Source: Chelativorans xinjiangensis (lineage in GTDB: Bacteria > Pseudomonadota > Alphaproteobacteria > Rhizobiales > Rhizobiaceae). Taken from it: a stretch of 64,000 nucleotides of DNA. A program made the translations under genes and the position numbers. The stretch spans positions 1 to 64,000 of the forward strand of contig NZ_WQNH01000026.1 of NCBI RefSeq assembly GCF_009812055.1. The letters run 5' to 3'. Positions 16,573-25,721 of this stretch are shown one piece after another. Every line of letters begins with the position of its first letter. Position 1 is the first letter of the stretch. The notes under the pieces are model-generated. The model was given only the letters and a program-made list of their open reading frames with translations, was not told the DNA's origin and did not search any database.

Positions 16573-18675
16573 ATGCTTGAGACGCGCGGCGGAACGCGGC
16601 TTGCCGACCTTTGGGACGAGGCGAAGGCGGCCTCCATGAGCGAGCCGGAGCGCCTGCTCTACCGGTCGAACCTGCTGGGATCCGACAAGCGCATCACCAA
16701 TTACGGCGGCGGCAATACCTCGGCCAAGGTGACGGAGAAGGATCCGCTGACGGGTGAGGCGGCCGAGGTCTTGTGGGTGAAGGGGTCGGGCGGCGACGTC
16801 GGCACGATCAAGCTCGACGGTTTTGCCACGCTTTATATGGAGAAGCTCGAAGGCCTGAAAAAGCTCTATCGCGGCGTCGAATACGAGGACGAGATGGTGG
16901 GGTATCTGCCTCACTGCACCTTCAACCTCAACCCGCGCGCCGCCTCCATCGACACGCCGCTGCATGCTTATGTGCCCTACCGGCATGTCGACCACATGCA
17001 CCCCGACGCCGTGATCGCCATCGCCGCGGCCAAGAACAGCAAGGAGCTGACGGCGAAGATCTACGGCGAAGAGATCGGCTGGCTGCCGTGGAAGCGTCCG
17101 GGCTTCGAGCTCGGCTTGTGGCTCGAGAAATTCTGCCGCGAGAACCCGGGTGCCAAGGGCGTGGTGCTGGGCGGGCACGGGCTCTTCACCTGGGGTGATA
17201 CGGCCAGGGAGTGCTACGAGACGACGATCCGCATCATCAACCGCGCCATCGAATGGTTCGAGGCGGAGACGGGGGGAAAGCCCGCTTTTGGCGGCGAAGT
17301 GCGGCCGGTCCTGCCCGAGGCGGCGCGGCGCGGGATCGCCGAGCGGCTGATGCCCGCCATCCGCGGCATGATCTCGGGCGCAGAGCGCAAGGTGGGGCAT
17401 TTCGACGACCAGCCCGCCGTACTGGAGTTCGTCGCCTCGCGCGACATGGAAGGCCTCGCCGCGCAGGGCACGAGCTGTCCCGACCATTTCCTGCGCACCA
17501 AGATCAGCCCGCTGGTGATCGATTTCGATCCGGCGAAGCCCGATCTCGACAAGACGCTTGCCGGCCTCGATGCCGCGGCGGAGGAATACCGCAAGGGGCA
17601 CGCCGCCTATTACGACCGCTGCAAGAGGCCCGACAGCCCGCCCATGCGCGATCCCAACGCGGTGGTCTATCTGGTGCCGGGCGTCGGCATGATCACCTTT
17701 GCCAAGGACAAGGCGACGGCGCGCGTTTCGGCCGAGTTCTACGTCAACGCCATCAACGTCATGCGCGGGGCCTCCAGCGTGTCGGCCTATGTCGGCCTGC
17801 CCGAGCAGGAGGCGTTCGACATCGAATACTGGGTGCTGGAGGAGGCGAAGCTTCAGCGCCTGCCCAAGCCCCGGCCGCTTGCCGGCAAGGTGGCGCTGAT
17901 CACCGGCGGGGCAGGGGGGATCGGCAAGGCGACCGCCGAGCGCCTGCTCGCTGACGGCGCCTGCGTGGTGCTGGCGGACATCGACAAGGGAGCGCTGGAG
18001 GCGACCAAGACGGAGCTTGCCGGCCGGTACTCGGCCGATCTCGTGCGCCAGGTAAAGCTGGACGTGACAAGCGAGGCCGACGCGGCCGATGCCTTTGCAT
18101 ACGCTGCGCGCGAATACGGCGGGCTCGACATCCTCGTCTCCAATGCCGGCATCTCCTCGGCCGCACCCGTCGACGAGACGGATCTTGCCACGTGGAACCG
18201 CAACATGGAGATCCTCTCCACCGGCTATTTCCTCGTCGCGCGTGAGGCCTTCCGGCTGATGAAGCGGCAGAAGACCGGTGGTGAGATCGTCTTCATCGCC
18301 TCGAAGAACGGTCTTGCCGCCTCGCCCAACGCGGCGGCCTATTGCACGGCCAAGGCCGCCGAAATCCACCTCGCGCGCTGCCTGGCGTTGGAGGGGGCGG
18401 AATTCGGCATCCGCGTCAATACGGTGAACCCGGACGCGGTTTTGCGCGGCTCCAAGATCTGGTCCGGCGAGTGGCGCGAGCAGCGCGCGGCCGCCTATAA
18501 TATGAGCCCGGACGAACTGGAGGAGCACTACCGCAAGCGCTCGCTTCTGAAGCGCAGCGTCTATCCGGAGGATGTGGCGGAGGCGGTGTTCTTCTTCGTG
18601 TCGGAGATGTCGGCGAAGTCGACGGGGAATATTCTCAATGTCGACGCGGGGAATGCGCAGAGTTTTACGCGGTGA
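16573..18675 (+). CDS. rhaD: Bifunctional rhamnulose-1-phosphate aldolase / short-chain dehydrogenase RhaD
   Basis: 700 residues. The N-terminal class II aldolase domain (about 20-420) cleaves L-rhamnulose-1-phosphate to dihydroxyacetone phosphate and L-lactaldehyde; the zinc-binding HVDHMHPD segment is near residue 138 and GGGNTSAK near 45. The C-terminal SDR domain (about 435-700; TGGAGGIGKA near 442, YCTAK active site near 590) oxidises lactaldehyde. The length agrees with rhizobial RhaD. AGGGAGG precedes ATG 16573; an in-frame TTG at 16492 lies in the promoter region and is rejected. Divergent from rhaR and followed by rhaI. Confidence 0.93.
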   Translation: MLETRGGTRLADLWDEAKAASMSEPERLLYRSNLLGSDKRITNYGGGNTSAKVTEKDPLTGEAAEVLWVKGSGGDVGTIKLDGFATLYMEKLEGLKKLYRGVEYEDEMVGYLPHCTFNLNPRAASIDTPLHAYVPYRHVDHMHPDAVIAIAAAKNSKELTAKIYGEEIGWLPWKRPGFELGLWLEKFCRENPGAKGVVLGGHGLFTWGDTARECYETTIRIINRAIEWFEAETGGKPAFGGEVRPVLPEAARRGIAERLMPAIRGMISGAERKVGHFDDQPAVLEFVASRDMEGLAAQGTSCPDHFLRTKISPLVIDFDPAKPDLDKTLAGLDAAAEEYRKGHAAYYDRCKRPDSPPMRDPNAVVYLVPGVGMITFAKDKATARVSAEFYVNAINVMRGASSVSAYVGLPEQEAFDIEYWVLEEAKLQRLPKPRPLAGKVALITGGAGGIGKATAERLLADGACVVLADIDKGALEATKTELAGRYSADLVRQVKLDVTSEADAADAFAYAAREYGGLDILVSNAGISSAAPVDETDLATWNRNMEILSTGYFLVAREAFRLMKRQKTGGEIVFIASKNGLAASPNAAAYCTAKAAEIHLARCLALEGAEFGIRVNTVNPDAVLRGSKIWSGEWREQRAAAYNMSPDELEEHYRKRSLLKRSVYPEDVAEAVFFFVSEMSAKSTGNILNVDAGNAQSFTR

Positions 18676-18725
18676 GGTAACTTGAGACGGCAGCGCCCCT
18701 TCGCGCCCCCTCAGAGGAGGAAACC

Positions 18726-20018
18726 GTGACCGAACACCCGATTGCCACAGACCTCGTCGAGCGCGAGAACGCCGCGCACGAGACCGCCCTTAGGCGCGAC
18801 TACGAAGCCTTAGGCGAAAAGCTTGACCGCCGCGGCATCGCCATCGATGCCATCCGCGACCGTGTCGCCGCCTTCGGCGTCGCCGTCCCCTCATGGGGCG
18901 TGGGCACGGGCGGTACACGGTTCGCGCGCTTTCCCGGCCCCGGCGAGCCGCGCGACATCTTCGACAAGATCGAGGACTGCGCCGTTATCCAGCAGCTCAC
19001 CCGCGCCACGCCGACGATCTCGCTCCACATCCCGTGGGACAAGGCGGAGCCCGGGCGCCTGAAAGAGGCAGCAAGCCGCTTCGGCCTCGGCTTCGACGCC
19101 ATGAACTCCAATACCTTCCAGGACCATCCCGGCCAGGCGCATTCCTATAAGTACGGCTCCCTGTCGCACACGGACGCGGCGACGCGCGCGCAGGCCGTGG
19201 AGCACAATCTGGAATGCATCGAGATCGGCAAGGCGGTCGGCTCCAAGGCGCTGACCGTGTGGATCGGCGACGGCTCGAACTTCCCGGGCCAGAGCGATTT
19301 CGCGCGCGCCTTCGAGCGGTATCTCTCCTCGATGAAGGAGGTCTACGCCGCACTGCCGGACGACTGGCGCCTTTTCACCGAGCACAAGATGTACGAGCCG
19401 GCCTTTTATTCGACCGTCGTGCAGGACTGGGGCACCAACTACATGATCGCGCAGGAACTGGGGCCAAAGGCGTTCTGTCTCGTCGATCTCGGCCATCACG
19501 CGCCGAACGTGAACATCGAGATGATCGTCTCGCGGCTCATCCAGTTCGGCAAGCTTGGCGGCTTCCACTTCAACGATTCGAAATACGGCGACGACGACCT
19601 CGACGCCGGCTCCATCGATCCCTACCGGCTGTTCCTCGTCTTCAACGAGCTGGTCGAGGCGGAAAAGTGCGGGGCGCCGGGCTTCGACCCCGCGCACATG
19701 CTCGACCAGAGCCATAACGTGACGGACCCGATCGAAAGCCTGATGGTCTCGGCGATCGAGGTCACCCGCGCCTTCGCCCAGGCGCTTCTGGTGGACCGCA
19801 AGGCGCTTGCGGCCTGCCAGGAGGAGAACGACGCATTGATGGCGAGCGAGACGCTGAAGGCCGCTTTCCGCACGGACGTGGGGCCGATCCTCGCCATGGC
19901 GCGGCTGAAATCCGGCGGCGCGGTCGATCCCGTCGGCGCCTACCGCGCCAGCGGCTACCGGGCGAAGGCCGCGGCGGAGCGGCCGGCGATCATCGGCACG
20001 GGCGGCGGGATCGTCTGA
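18726..20018 (+). CDS. rhaI: L-rhamnose isomerase RhaI
   Basis: 430 residues, TIM-barrel L-rhamnose catabolism isomerase of the rhizobial/Pseudomonas stutzeri type rather than the E. coli RhaA type. Converts L-rhamnose to L-rhamnulose with divalent metals. Metal and substrate residues lie in FTEHKMYEPAFYST, VDLGHHAPNVN and FHFNDSKYGDDDLDAG. It lies 50 bases after rhaD with an AGAGGAGG site, the second gene of the rhaDI operon. Its last 64 bases overlap the end of the convergent CAP gene. Confidence 0.93.
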   Translation: MTEHPIATDLVERENAAHETALRRDYEALGEKLDRRGIAIDAIRDRVAAFGVAVPSWGVGTGGTRFARFPGPGEPRDIFDKIEDCAVIQQLTRATPTISLHIPWDKAEPGRLKEAASRFGLGFDAMNSNTFQDHPGQAHSYKYGSLSHTDAATRAQAVEHNLECIEIGKAVGSKALTVWIGDGSNFPGQSDFARAFERYLSSMKEVYAALPDDWRLFTEHKMYEPAFYSTVVQDWGTNYMIAQELGPKAFCLVDLGHHAPNVNIEMIVSRLIQFGKLGGFHFNDSKYGDDDLDAGSIDPYRLFLVFNELVEAEKCGAPGFDPAHMLDQSHNVTDPIESLMVSAIEVTRAFAQALLVDRKALAACQEENDALMASETLKAAFRTDVGPILAMARLKSGGAVDPVGAYRASGYRAKAAAERPAIIGTGGGIV

Positions 20019-20554
20019 GAAACGGTCTCACCGCGCTCGCCGACGAAGGCCTGTACCGCGTAAAGCCTGCCGCCGGCGGAAGCGATCCCGAAGCCGAAAC
20101 TTTTCACCCGTGGGTCGAGGATATTGCGCCGGTGGCCGGGGCTCCCCATCCAGCCGGCGTGGAATTCCCGCAGCTGTTCGGTGGGCGTCCGGCAGGCGAT
20201 GCACGAGGCGATGTTCTCGGCGATGATGTCCCACAGCCCGCCGCCATTGGCGCGGTAGCGATCCGCCACGTCCTGGCCCTGGGGCGAGCGGTGGCTGTAG
20301 AAGTCGCGCCGCGCCATGTCCTCGGCATGGGCCTGGGCGGCGGCGTTGATCGGCGCCGTCAGCTTAAGGCCCGGCAGGCCCTGGCGGGCGCGCTCCTCGT
20401 TGACGAATGCAAGGGATGCCCGGCGCAGGCCTTCAAGGTCGGCAACCGCGTCCAGCGAGCGTTCGGGTCGCGCCGCGCAGGCAGCGCACGCAAAGGCGAC
20501 GAGCAGAAGGCATGCCGCCCGCCACGAGCCGGCGTTTTCAATCAATCGAATCAT
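19955..20554 (-). CDS. CAP-domain (SCP-like) secreted protein, probable lipoprotein
   Basis: 199 residues. The N-terminus LLLVAFACAACAARPE is a signal sequence with lipobox-like cysteines at about 23 and 26. Residues about 45-180 form a CAP domain: FVNEERARQGLP, HAEDMARRDFYSHRSPQG, IAENIA, HAGWMGSPGHRRNIL and GFGIA. The family His/Glu cavity residues (H in YSHRSP, E in IAENIA, H in SPGHR) are present. Function of bacterial CAP proteins is mostly unknown. The coding end overlaps rhaI by 64 bases tail to tail, which is unusual but both frames show clear family motifs. Confidence 0.85.
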   Translation of the reverse strand: MIRLIENAGSWRAACLLLVAFACAACAARPERSLDAVADLEGLRRASLAFVNEERARQGLPGLKLTAPINAAAQAHAEDMARRDFYSHRSPQGQDVADRYRANGGGLWDIIAENIASCIACRTPTEQLREFHAGWMGSPGHRRNILDPRVKSFGFGIASAGGRLYAVQAFVGERGETVSQTIPPPVPMIAGRSAAAFAR

Positions 20555-20618
20555 GGGCGCTTGGCTAGCACGGGAATATGGCTTGTCCAGCCATCGTTCC
20601 CGCTGCGCCCTCGGTTTT

Positions 20619-21446
20619 TCAGCACACGGTCTCGAAGCGCTCGATGCAGGTGGAAAGCACTTCGTCGCCGGGGCGTTTCCACCAGTTGTCGCGCGAGAAG
20701 ATCTCCACTTCCTGAGGACCGTTGAAGCCCGCCTCCTCGACCATGCGGCGGATGGCCGGCAGGTCGATGACGCCGTCGCCCATCATGCCGCGGTCGAGCA
20801 GGAGGTCGGTGGTGGGCACAAGCCAATCGCAGATGTGGTGGGCGAGGATGGCGCCCATCTGGCCGGCGCGGGCGATCTGGGTGGCAAGCTCCGGGTCCCA
20901 CCAGACATGGTAGACGTCGATAGCCACGCCGACGCCCTCGCCGAGCTCCACGCACAGGTCCAGCGCCTGGGAGAGGGTATTCACGCAGGCGCGGTCGGCC
21001 GCGTACATCGGATGCAGCGGTTCGATGGCGAGCGGCATGCCCGCTTCGCGCGCGTAAGGCAGGATGGCGGCGATGCCGTCGGCGACCATTTTGCGCGCCT
21101 CCGGCATGTTCTTCGAGGCGCCAGGCAGGCCGCCGACCACGAGCACCAGGCAGTCGGCCTTGAGCGCGGCCGCCTCGTCGATGGCGCGCTTGTTGTCGTC
21201 GATGTTCGCCTGGATCCCGGCTTTGTCTTCGGCGGGGAACATGCCGCCGCGGCAAAGCCCCGTCACCTGAAGCCCGTTTGACTCGACGATGCGGGCGGCC
21301 TCCTTGAGCCCGATCGCCTCCACTTGGTCGCGCCAGGGGGCGATGGCCGTGATGCCGTGCCGGAGGCAGCCGTCGACGGCCTCGGCAAAGCCCCAGCTTC
21401 CGCGCGTGGTGGCGAGATTGATCGACAGACGGCCTTCAAGGCTCAT
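20619..21446 (-). CDS. TIM-barrel sugar isomerase/epimerase (AP-endonuclease-like family)
   Basis: 275 residues, AP_endonuc_2 / xylose-isomerase-like TIM barrel. Metal-ligand positions of the family are visible as LAIEPLHP (Glu), VAIDVYHVWWDP (Asp, His), AHHICDWLVP (His, Asp) and QEVEIFSRDNWW (Glu). Enzymes of this fold interconvert keto and aldo sugars or act in the 3-keto-glycoside route together with Gfo/Idh/MocA dehydrogenases, one of which lies at 24420-25571. Substrate not known. Confidence 0.82.
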   Translation of the reverse strand: MSLEGRLSINLATTRGSWGFAEAVDGCLRHGITAIAPWRDQVEAIGLKEAARIVESNGLQVTGLCRGGMFPAEDKAGIQANIDDNKRAIDEAAALKADCLVLVVGGLPGASKNMPEARKMVADGIAAILPYAREAGMPLAIEPLHPMYAADRACVNTLSQALDLCVELGEGVGVAIDVYHVWWDPELATQIARAGQMGAILAHHICDWLVPTTDLLLDRGMMGDGVIDLPAIRRMVEEAGFNGPQEVEIFSRDNWWKRPGDEVLSTCIERFETVC

Positions 21447-21468
21447 GGTGCGGGTTCCTTCCTGATGT

Positions 21469-21610
21469 CGTCATCCCGGCCGAACCCCCGGGTCTCGCCT
21501 TCGGCGAGCCCGAGGACAGGCTCCGTGAGAGCCGGGATCCATTCCGTGACGTCGCCGTTCCGGAATGGGTCCCGGACAGCCGCGGCTTCGCTGCGGCTTC
21601 CGGGATGACG
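21469..21610. repeat. Palindromic intergenic repeat, family R1 (RIME-like)
   Basis: Begins CGTCATCCCGGCCGAA and ends GGCTTCCGGGATGACG, with inner arms GGATCCATTCCGTGAC / GGAATGGGTCCCGGACAG. The same element recurs at 24279-24388, 34181-34365, 36995-37103, 49889-50034, 50253-50367 and 52262-52425. It matches the style of mosaic intergenic palindromes of rhizobia. Confidence 0.85.
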
Positions 21611-21648
21611 AGACTTCTCTTGCTTAGTCAAAATTGAACGCATCATGC

Positions 21649-23067
21649 CTAAGACAGCCGCTGCATGGCCGACCGGTCCGGCTCCACCGCCGATCCGAGG
21701 CCAGCGGCGGCGGCGAGCGTGCCGAGCGACAACCGGCCGCCGTGGATGTTGAGCCGCGTGCGGCCGTTCTGGCTGTGGTAGAGATCGCCGTGGGCGGCAA
21801 GGTAGCTTGCGGCCTCGGCATCCGGCGCGCCGGCCATGCCGTCGACAAAGTGATGGCCGTTGCGCTCGATGTGTTCGGCGCCGATCAGGCCGGCGAGCGC
21901 GAGGTCCTGCTGGATGCCGATGCCGGCCTGCGTGGTGAGGTCCTCCGCCGACATGAAATATGTGTCGGAGCCGGCTTCCGCATTCCATTTCGCCATGCGG
22001 GCGCGGTTGAGGAGGGCGCGGTAGAAGCCCTTGCAGGATTTCGAGGAAATGCCGGTGTAGCCGAGGCCCTTCGCGGTTACGAAAGATTCGATATCGGCGT
22101 CCGACTCGTCGATCTCCACGGCAATACGGGCAGCAAGCTTCGTGACGGGGGAGGCGAGCGCCTTGGCGCGGGCGATGGGCTGTTCGAGGAAGAGGATGCG
22201 CTCGCGGAGCCGGGCAAGCTCGGGCTCGGCCTCCACGGCGTCGAGCAGCGCCAGCACGTGCGCCTCGTCTTCATACTGTTCGTTGCCGTCGAGGGTCGCC
22301 CGGTAGTCGGGCTGGAAGCGGTCGAGGGCGGCGGCGATGCGGGTGAGGCGGGCGACGTCGGCGGCCACGTCGCCCGATATCTTCAGCTTGAAATAGCGGT
22401 GGCCGTAGGCGGCGATGACCTCTTCGAGCGTCTCCGGCAGGCCGTCGTTGAGGCGCTTGGCGAGGTCGCCGGCGACGAGCGCGTCGCCGAGGCCGACCGT
22501 GTGGCGGACCTCGATGGTTTTAGGCACCGACAGGCCGGCAAGGAAGGCGTCGAGGTCGAAGCCGGCGAGGTCCGGCGCCGTGCGGGCGTCGATGCCGAGG
22601 CTGTTCTGGTTCACCAGCTTTTGCGCGGGCACTCCCTGGAGCCGGCCGAGCGCGTCGATGACCGCGCGGTCGACGAGCGCCAGGCCGAAGGAGGCGATGA
22701 GGCCGTTGAGGCCAGCGCGCGCTGAGGCCGCGTGATGGGCGGGCTCCACCGCCGCGTGCAGGCCGAAGGCCGTGTCGGAGCCGGCGGTCAGCATGACATC
22801 CTTGGCCAGCCGCAGGGAGGTTCTGAGCTGGTCCGTGTTCTCGTCTGGCGTCAGCTCGGGGCTCTTGTCGAACCATTTCGGCATCATCATTTCCGCCGAC
22901 CAGCCAACCGCCTCGCGCCCCGCCTCGTCGGCAATGCGAACGCGCAGGAAGGCTTGCGCAGCCGAAGTCACCTCGGCCACGCCGAAGCGGAAGGCGAAGC
23001 GGAAGGGCACAGGCCGCTCGAAGGCATCGGCCGCGATCAGGCGTATGCGGGGTGCCGTGCCCGTCAT
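21649..23067 (-). CDS. Enolase-superfamily (mandelate racemase/muconate cycloisomerase-like) enzyme
   Basis: 472 residues, longer than the usual 360-400 because of extra N- and C-terminal sequence. Superfamily active-site elements in order: KLKI (KxK base, HRYFKLKISGD), Asp in ATLDGNEQY, Glu in FLEQPI, and a third acidic position in AVEIDESDAD. Such enzymes abstract a proton alpha to a carboxylate and usually dehydrate or racemise sugar acids. The ATG overlaps the downstream DUF993 stop by four bases. I cannot assign a substrate; the divergent sequence suggests an uncharacterised subgroup. Confidence 0.75.
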   Translation of the reverse strand: MTGTAPRIRLIAADAFERPVPFRFAFRFGVAEVTSAAQAFLRVRIADEAGREAVGWSAEMMMPKWFDKSPELTPDENTDQLRTSLRLAKDVMLTAGSDTAFGLHAAVEPAHHAASARAGLNGLIASFGLALVDRAVIDALGRLQGVPAQKLVNQNSLGIDARTAPDLAGFDLDAFLAGLSVPKTIEVRHTVGLGDALVAGDLAKRLNDGLPETLEEVIAAYGHRYFKLKISGDVAADVARLTRIAAALDRFQPDYRATLDGNEQYEDEAHVLALLDAVEAEPELARLRERILFLEQPIARAKALASPVTKLAARIAVEIDESDADIESFVTAKGLGYTGISSKSCKGFYRALLNRARMAKWNAEAGSDTYFMSAEDLTTQAGIGIQQDLALAGLIGAEHIERNGHHFVDGMAGAPDAEAASYLAAHGDLYHSQNGRTRLNIHGGRLSLGTLAAAAGLGSAVEPDRSAMQRLS

Positions 23068-24230
23068 GGCTGCGCGATACCGTGCACGGCCATCACCTGG
23101 CGCATGCGGGCCGTGGCAAGCTCGGGATCGATCAGCACGCGCGCCTGGTCCGCAAGCCGGAAGAGCTCGGCCAGATGCAGCGTCGAGCGTGTCGATTCCT
23201 GACCGCCGATCATGGTGAAGTGGTCCTGCAGGCCGTTGAGATAGGCGAGGAAGACGACGCCGGTCTTATAAAAGCGCGTCGGCGCCTTGAAGATATGGCG
23301 CGAGAGCGGAACGGTCGGGTCGAGCAGGTCGAAGAATTTCTTCTCCTCGCCGGCGCCCAGCGCCGCAAGGGCGGCGGAGGCCGCTGGCGCGATGGCATCG
23401 AAGATGCCCAGAAGCGCATCCGAGTGCCCTTCCGCGTCGCCGGCGATCAGCTCGGCGTAGTTGAAGTCGTCGCCCGTATACATGCGCACGCCCGCTGGCA
23501 GGCGGCGGCGCATGGCGATTTCCTTTTCCTTCGACAGAAGCGAGATCTTGATGCCGTCCACCTTGTCCGCATGGGCGGCGATCACGCCGAGCGCCACTTC
23601 CATCGCCGCCATGTGGTCCGGGGCGCCCCAGTAGCCGTCGAGCGCGGGATCGAACATCTCGCCCAGCCAGTGGATGATGACCGGCTCCTTCACCTGGGCG
23701 AGGATGCGGTCGTAGACGCGGGCATAGTCGTCCGGGCCTTTTGCTGCGGCGGCGAGCGCCCGGCTCGCCATCAGGATGATGCGCCCGCCATGCGCCTCGA
23801 TCGCCTCGACCTGCTCTTCGTAGGCGGCGATGATGCGGTCGATGGTGACGTCGGGGCCGGGCACGAGATGGTCGGTGCCGGCACCGCAGGCGATCAGCGC
23901 GCCGGAGCGGCCCTTCGCCTCCTTCAGGGCGCGCTCGATCAGCTCACGGGCCTCGGGCCAGCCGAGCCCCATGCCGCGCTGGGCGGTGTCCATGGCTTCC
24001 GCCACGCCGAAGCCGAGGTCCCACAGGTGATGGCGGAAGGCCATCGTCCTGTCCCAGTCGATGGCGGGGGTGAGCCAGGGGTCGCTATCGGCCAGCGGAT
24101 CGGCCACCACGTGGGCGGCGGCATAGGCGATGCGGTTGAAGCCGGAGGCCTCGCGCCTGGCGGTCTCGACCGGGGCGTTCCTGATCTCGTAGGGCGAGAT
24201 AGTGCGGTCGGCATTGGGCAGGTTGAGCAT
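23064..24230 (-). CDS. DUF993 protein (dihydrodipicolinate-synthase-like)
   Basis: 388 residues, DUF993 family, distantly related to the DapA/NAL class I aldolase barrel. A candidate Schiff-base lysine lies in DGIKISLLSKEKE near residue 218, a barrel position comparable to DapA Lys. Coupled by a four-base overlap to the enolase-like gene and followed by a gap with an R1 repeat. The family is found in sugar-catabolic clusters but has no firm biochemical assignment that I know of; retro-aldol cleavage of a keto-deoxy acid is the natural guess. Confidence 0.75.
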   Translation of the reverse strand: MLNLPNADRTISPYEIRNAPVETARREASGFNRIAYAAAHVVADPLADSDPWLTPAIDWDRTMAFRHHLWDLGFGVAEAMDTAQRGMGLGWPEARELIERALKEAKGRSGALIACGAGTDHLVPGPDVTIDRIIAAYEEQVEAIEAHGGRIILMASRALAAAAKGPDDYARVYDRILAQVKEPVIIHWLGEMFDPALDGYWGAPDHMAAMEVALGVIAAHADKVDGIKISLLSKEKEIAMRRRLPAGVRMYTGDDFNYAELIAGDAEGHSDALLGIFDAIAPAASAALAALGAGEEKKFFDLLDPTVPLSRHIFKAPTRFYKTGVVFLAYLNGLQDHFTMIGGQESTRSTLHLAELFRLADQARVLIDPELATARMRQVMAVHGIAQP

Positions 24231-24246
24231 GGGCGGTTCCTAAGAC

Positions 24247-24412
24247 GGGATGAATTTAGGTGGGGTCAATCCCACACGCGTCATCCCGGCCGAGCGGAGC
24301 GAGGGCCGGGATCCATTCCGTGACATCGATGTTCCGGAATGGGTCCCGGACAGCCTCCGCTTCGCTCCGGCTTCCGGGATGACGCGCGTTGAGTTAACTT
24401 GAGCTGAATCCA
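24247..24412. repeat. Palindromic repeat, family R1, with extended ends
   Basis: The core CGTCATCCCGG...CCGGGATGACGCG (24279-24388) is bordered by GGGATGAATTTAGGTGGGGTCA on the left and TTGAGTTAACTTGAGCTGAATCCA on the right, which resemble the flanks of the copy at 34181-34365, so the unit is larger than the core palindrome. Confidence 0.8.
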
Positions 24413-24419
24413 TGACACC

Positions 24420-25571
24420 TTAGAACTCCAGTTCCGGCACATCCAGCCACCGCCGTTCGGCCCACGACTTCAAGCCCAGCTCGGCGAGCTGCACGCCCTT
24501 GGCGCCGGCCTCGAGACCGTAGGCCCACGGAGCGTCCTCGGCCACGTGGCGCAGGAACTGTTCCCACTGCACCTTGAAGCCGTTGTCGGCGGGCCAGTTG
24601 TCCGGCACCTCCTCCCAATCGTCGAAGAAGTTCATGGTCTGCGGCTGGTCCGGGTTCCACACGGGCTTCGGCGTGTTGACGCGGTGCTGCGTCCAGCACT
24701 TGTGGAGGCCGGCGACGGCCGAGCCATGTGTGCCGTCGACCTGGAAGGTCACGAGATCGTCGCGGCGCACGCGCACCGCCCAGCTCGAATTGATATGGGC
24801 GACGATGCCGCCTTCCAATTCGAAGGTGGCGTAGGCCGCGTCGTCTGCATCCGCCTTATAGGGCTTACCCTGCTCGTCCACACGCTCTGGGATATGGGTG
24901 GCGCCGAGGCAGGAGACCGCCTTGACCGGTGCGAAGGTGTTGTCGAGCACGTAGCGCCAGTGGCACAGCATGTCGATGATGATGCCGCCGCCATCGGCCT
25001 TGCGGTAGTTCCAGGAGGGGCGCTGCGCGGGCTGCCAGTCGCCCTCGAAGACCCAGTAGCCGAACTCGCCGCGCACCGAGAGGATCTTGCCGAAGAAGCC
25101 GCTATCGCGCAGCATCTTGAGCTTCATGAGGCCGGGCAGGAACAGCTTGTCCTGCACCACGCCGTGCTTGAGGCCGGAGGCGCGGGCCTTCCTGGCGATG
25201 TCGACGGCGACGGCAAGCTCGTCCGAGGTCGGCTTCTCGCAGTAGACGTGCTTGCCGGCAGCGAGCGCCTTCTCCAGGAGGCCGGCGCGGATTTTCGTGG
25301 CTCCGGCATCGAAGAAGATTTCGTCGTCCTTGCCCGCGAGCGCGGCGTCGAGATCGTCGGTGAAGCGCGAGACGTTGTGCTTCTTGGCGATCGCCCCCAC
25401 TTTCTCGATGTTGCGGCCGACCAGGATCGGGTCCACCACAAGCGTATCGCCGTTGGCAAGGGCGATGCCGCCCTGGTCGCGGATGGCCAGGATGGACCTG
25501 ACGAGATGCTGGTTGTAGCCCATCCGCCCGGTGATTCCGTGCATGATGATGCCGATGCGCCGCTGGGCCAT
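24420..25571 (-). CDS. Gfo/Idh/MocA-family oxidoreductase
   Basis: 383 residues. N-terminal Rossmann fold (about 5-125; GITGRMGYNQHL near 9-20) and a C-terminal alpha/beta substrate domain. The catalytic Lys of the EKP motif is clear in YCEKPTSDE near 112, and the HWRYVLD segment supplies the active-site His/Asp region. NAD(P)-dependent oxidation of a sugar or cyclitol is expected. First gene of the minus-strand cluster 25571-20619; a strong AGGGAGGA site precedes the ATG. The promoter gap carries a GTAACT/AGTTAC motif. Confidence 0.88.
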   Translation of the reverse strand: MAQRRIGIIMHGITGRMGYNQHLVRSILAIRDQGGIALANGDTLVVDPILVGRNIEKVGAIAKKHNVSRFTDDLDAALAGKDDEIFFDAGATKIRAGLLEKALAAGKHVYCEKPTSDELAVAVDIARKARASGLKHGVVQDKLFLPGLMKLKMLRDSGFFGKILSVRGEFGYWVFEGDWQPAQRPSWNYRKADGGGIIIDMLCHWRYVLDNTFAPVKAVSCLGATHIPERVDEQGKPYKADADDAAYATFELEGGIVAHINSSWAVRVRRDDLVTFQVDGTHGSAVAGLHKCWTQHRVNTPKPVWNPDQPQTMNFFDDWEEVPDNWPADNGFKVQWEQFLRHVAEDAPWAYGLEAGAKGVQLAELGLKSWAERRWLDVPELEF

Positions 25572-25598
25572 GAATCCTCCCTAGGAAACTTCTCACTT

Positions 25599-25620
25599 GT
25601 AACTACCCAGTTACTTACTT
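25599..25620. promoter_or_regulatory. Operator candidate GTAACT-N4-AGTTAC (copy 1)
   Basis: GTAACT 25599-25604 and AGTTAC 25609-25614 are exact inverted arms, followed by TTACTT. The same 20-base string recurs with two changes at 26575-26595. This copy lies in the divergent gap between the oxidoreductase and the TIM-barrel isomerase. The TetR regulator at 29944 is the nearest candidate to bind both. Confidence 0.6.
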
Positions 25621-25721
25621 AGGCGAAAGCGGAGTGTCAAGCCGGGCCTGGTGCATATGCGAGCCTTGACAGGCGCCGACCCTTCCTACCGACATAGGGG
25701 AGCCGAAATCGAGGAGAAGGC

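Noticed and set aside
16435-18528. 697-codon antisense frame opposite rhaD
   Set aside because: Shadow frame; the plus strand carries a complete two-domain RhaD.
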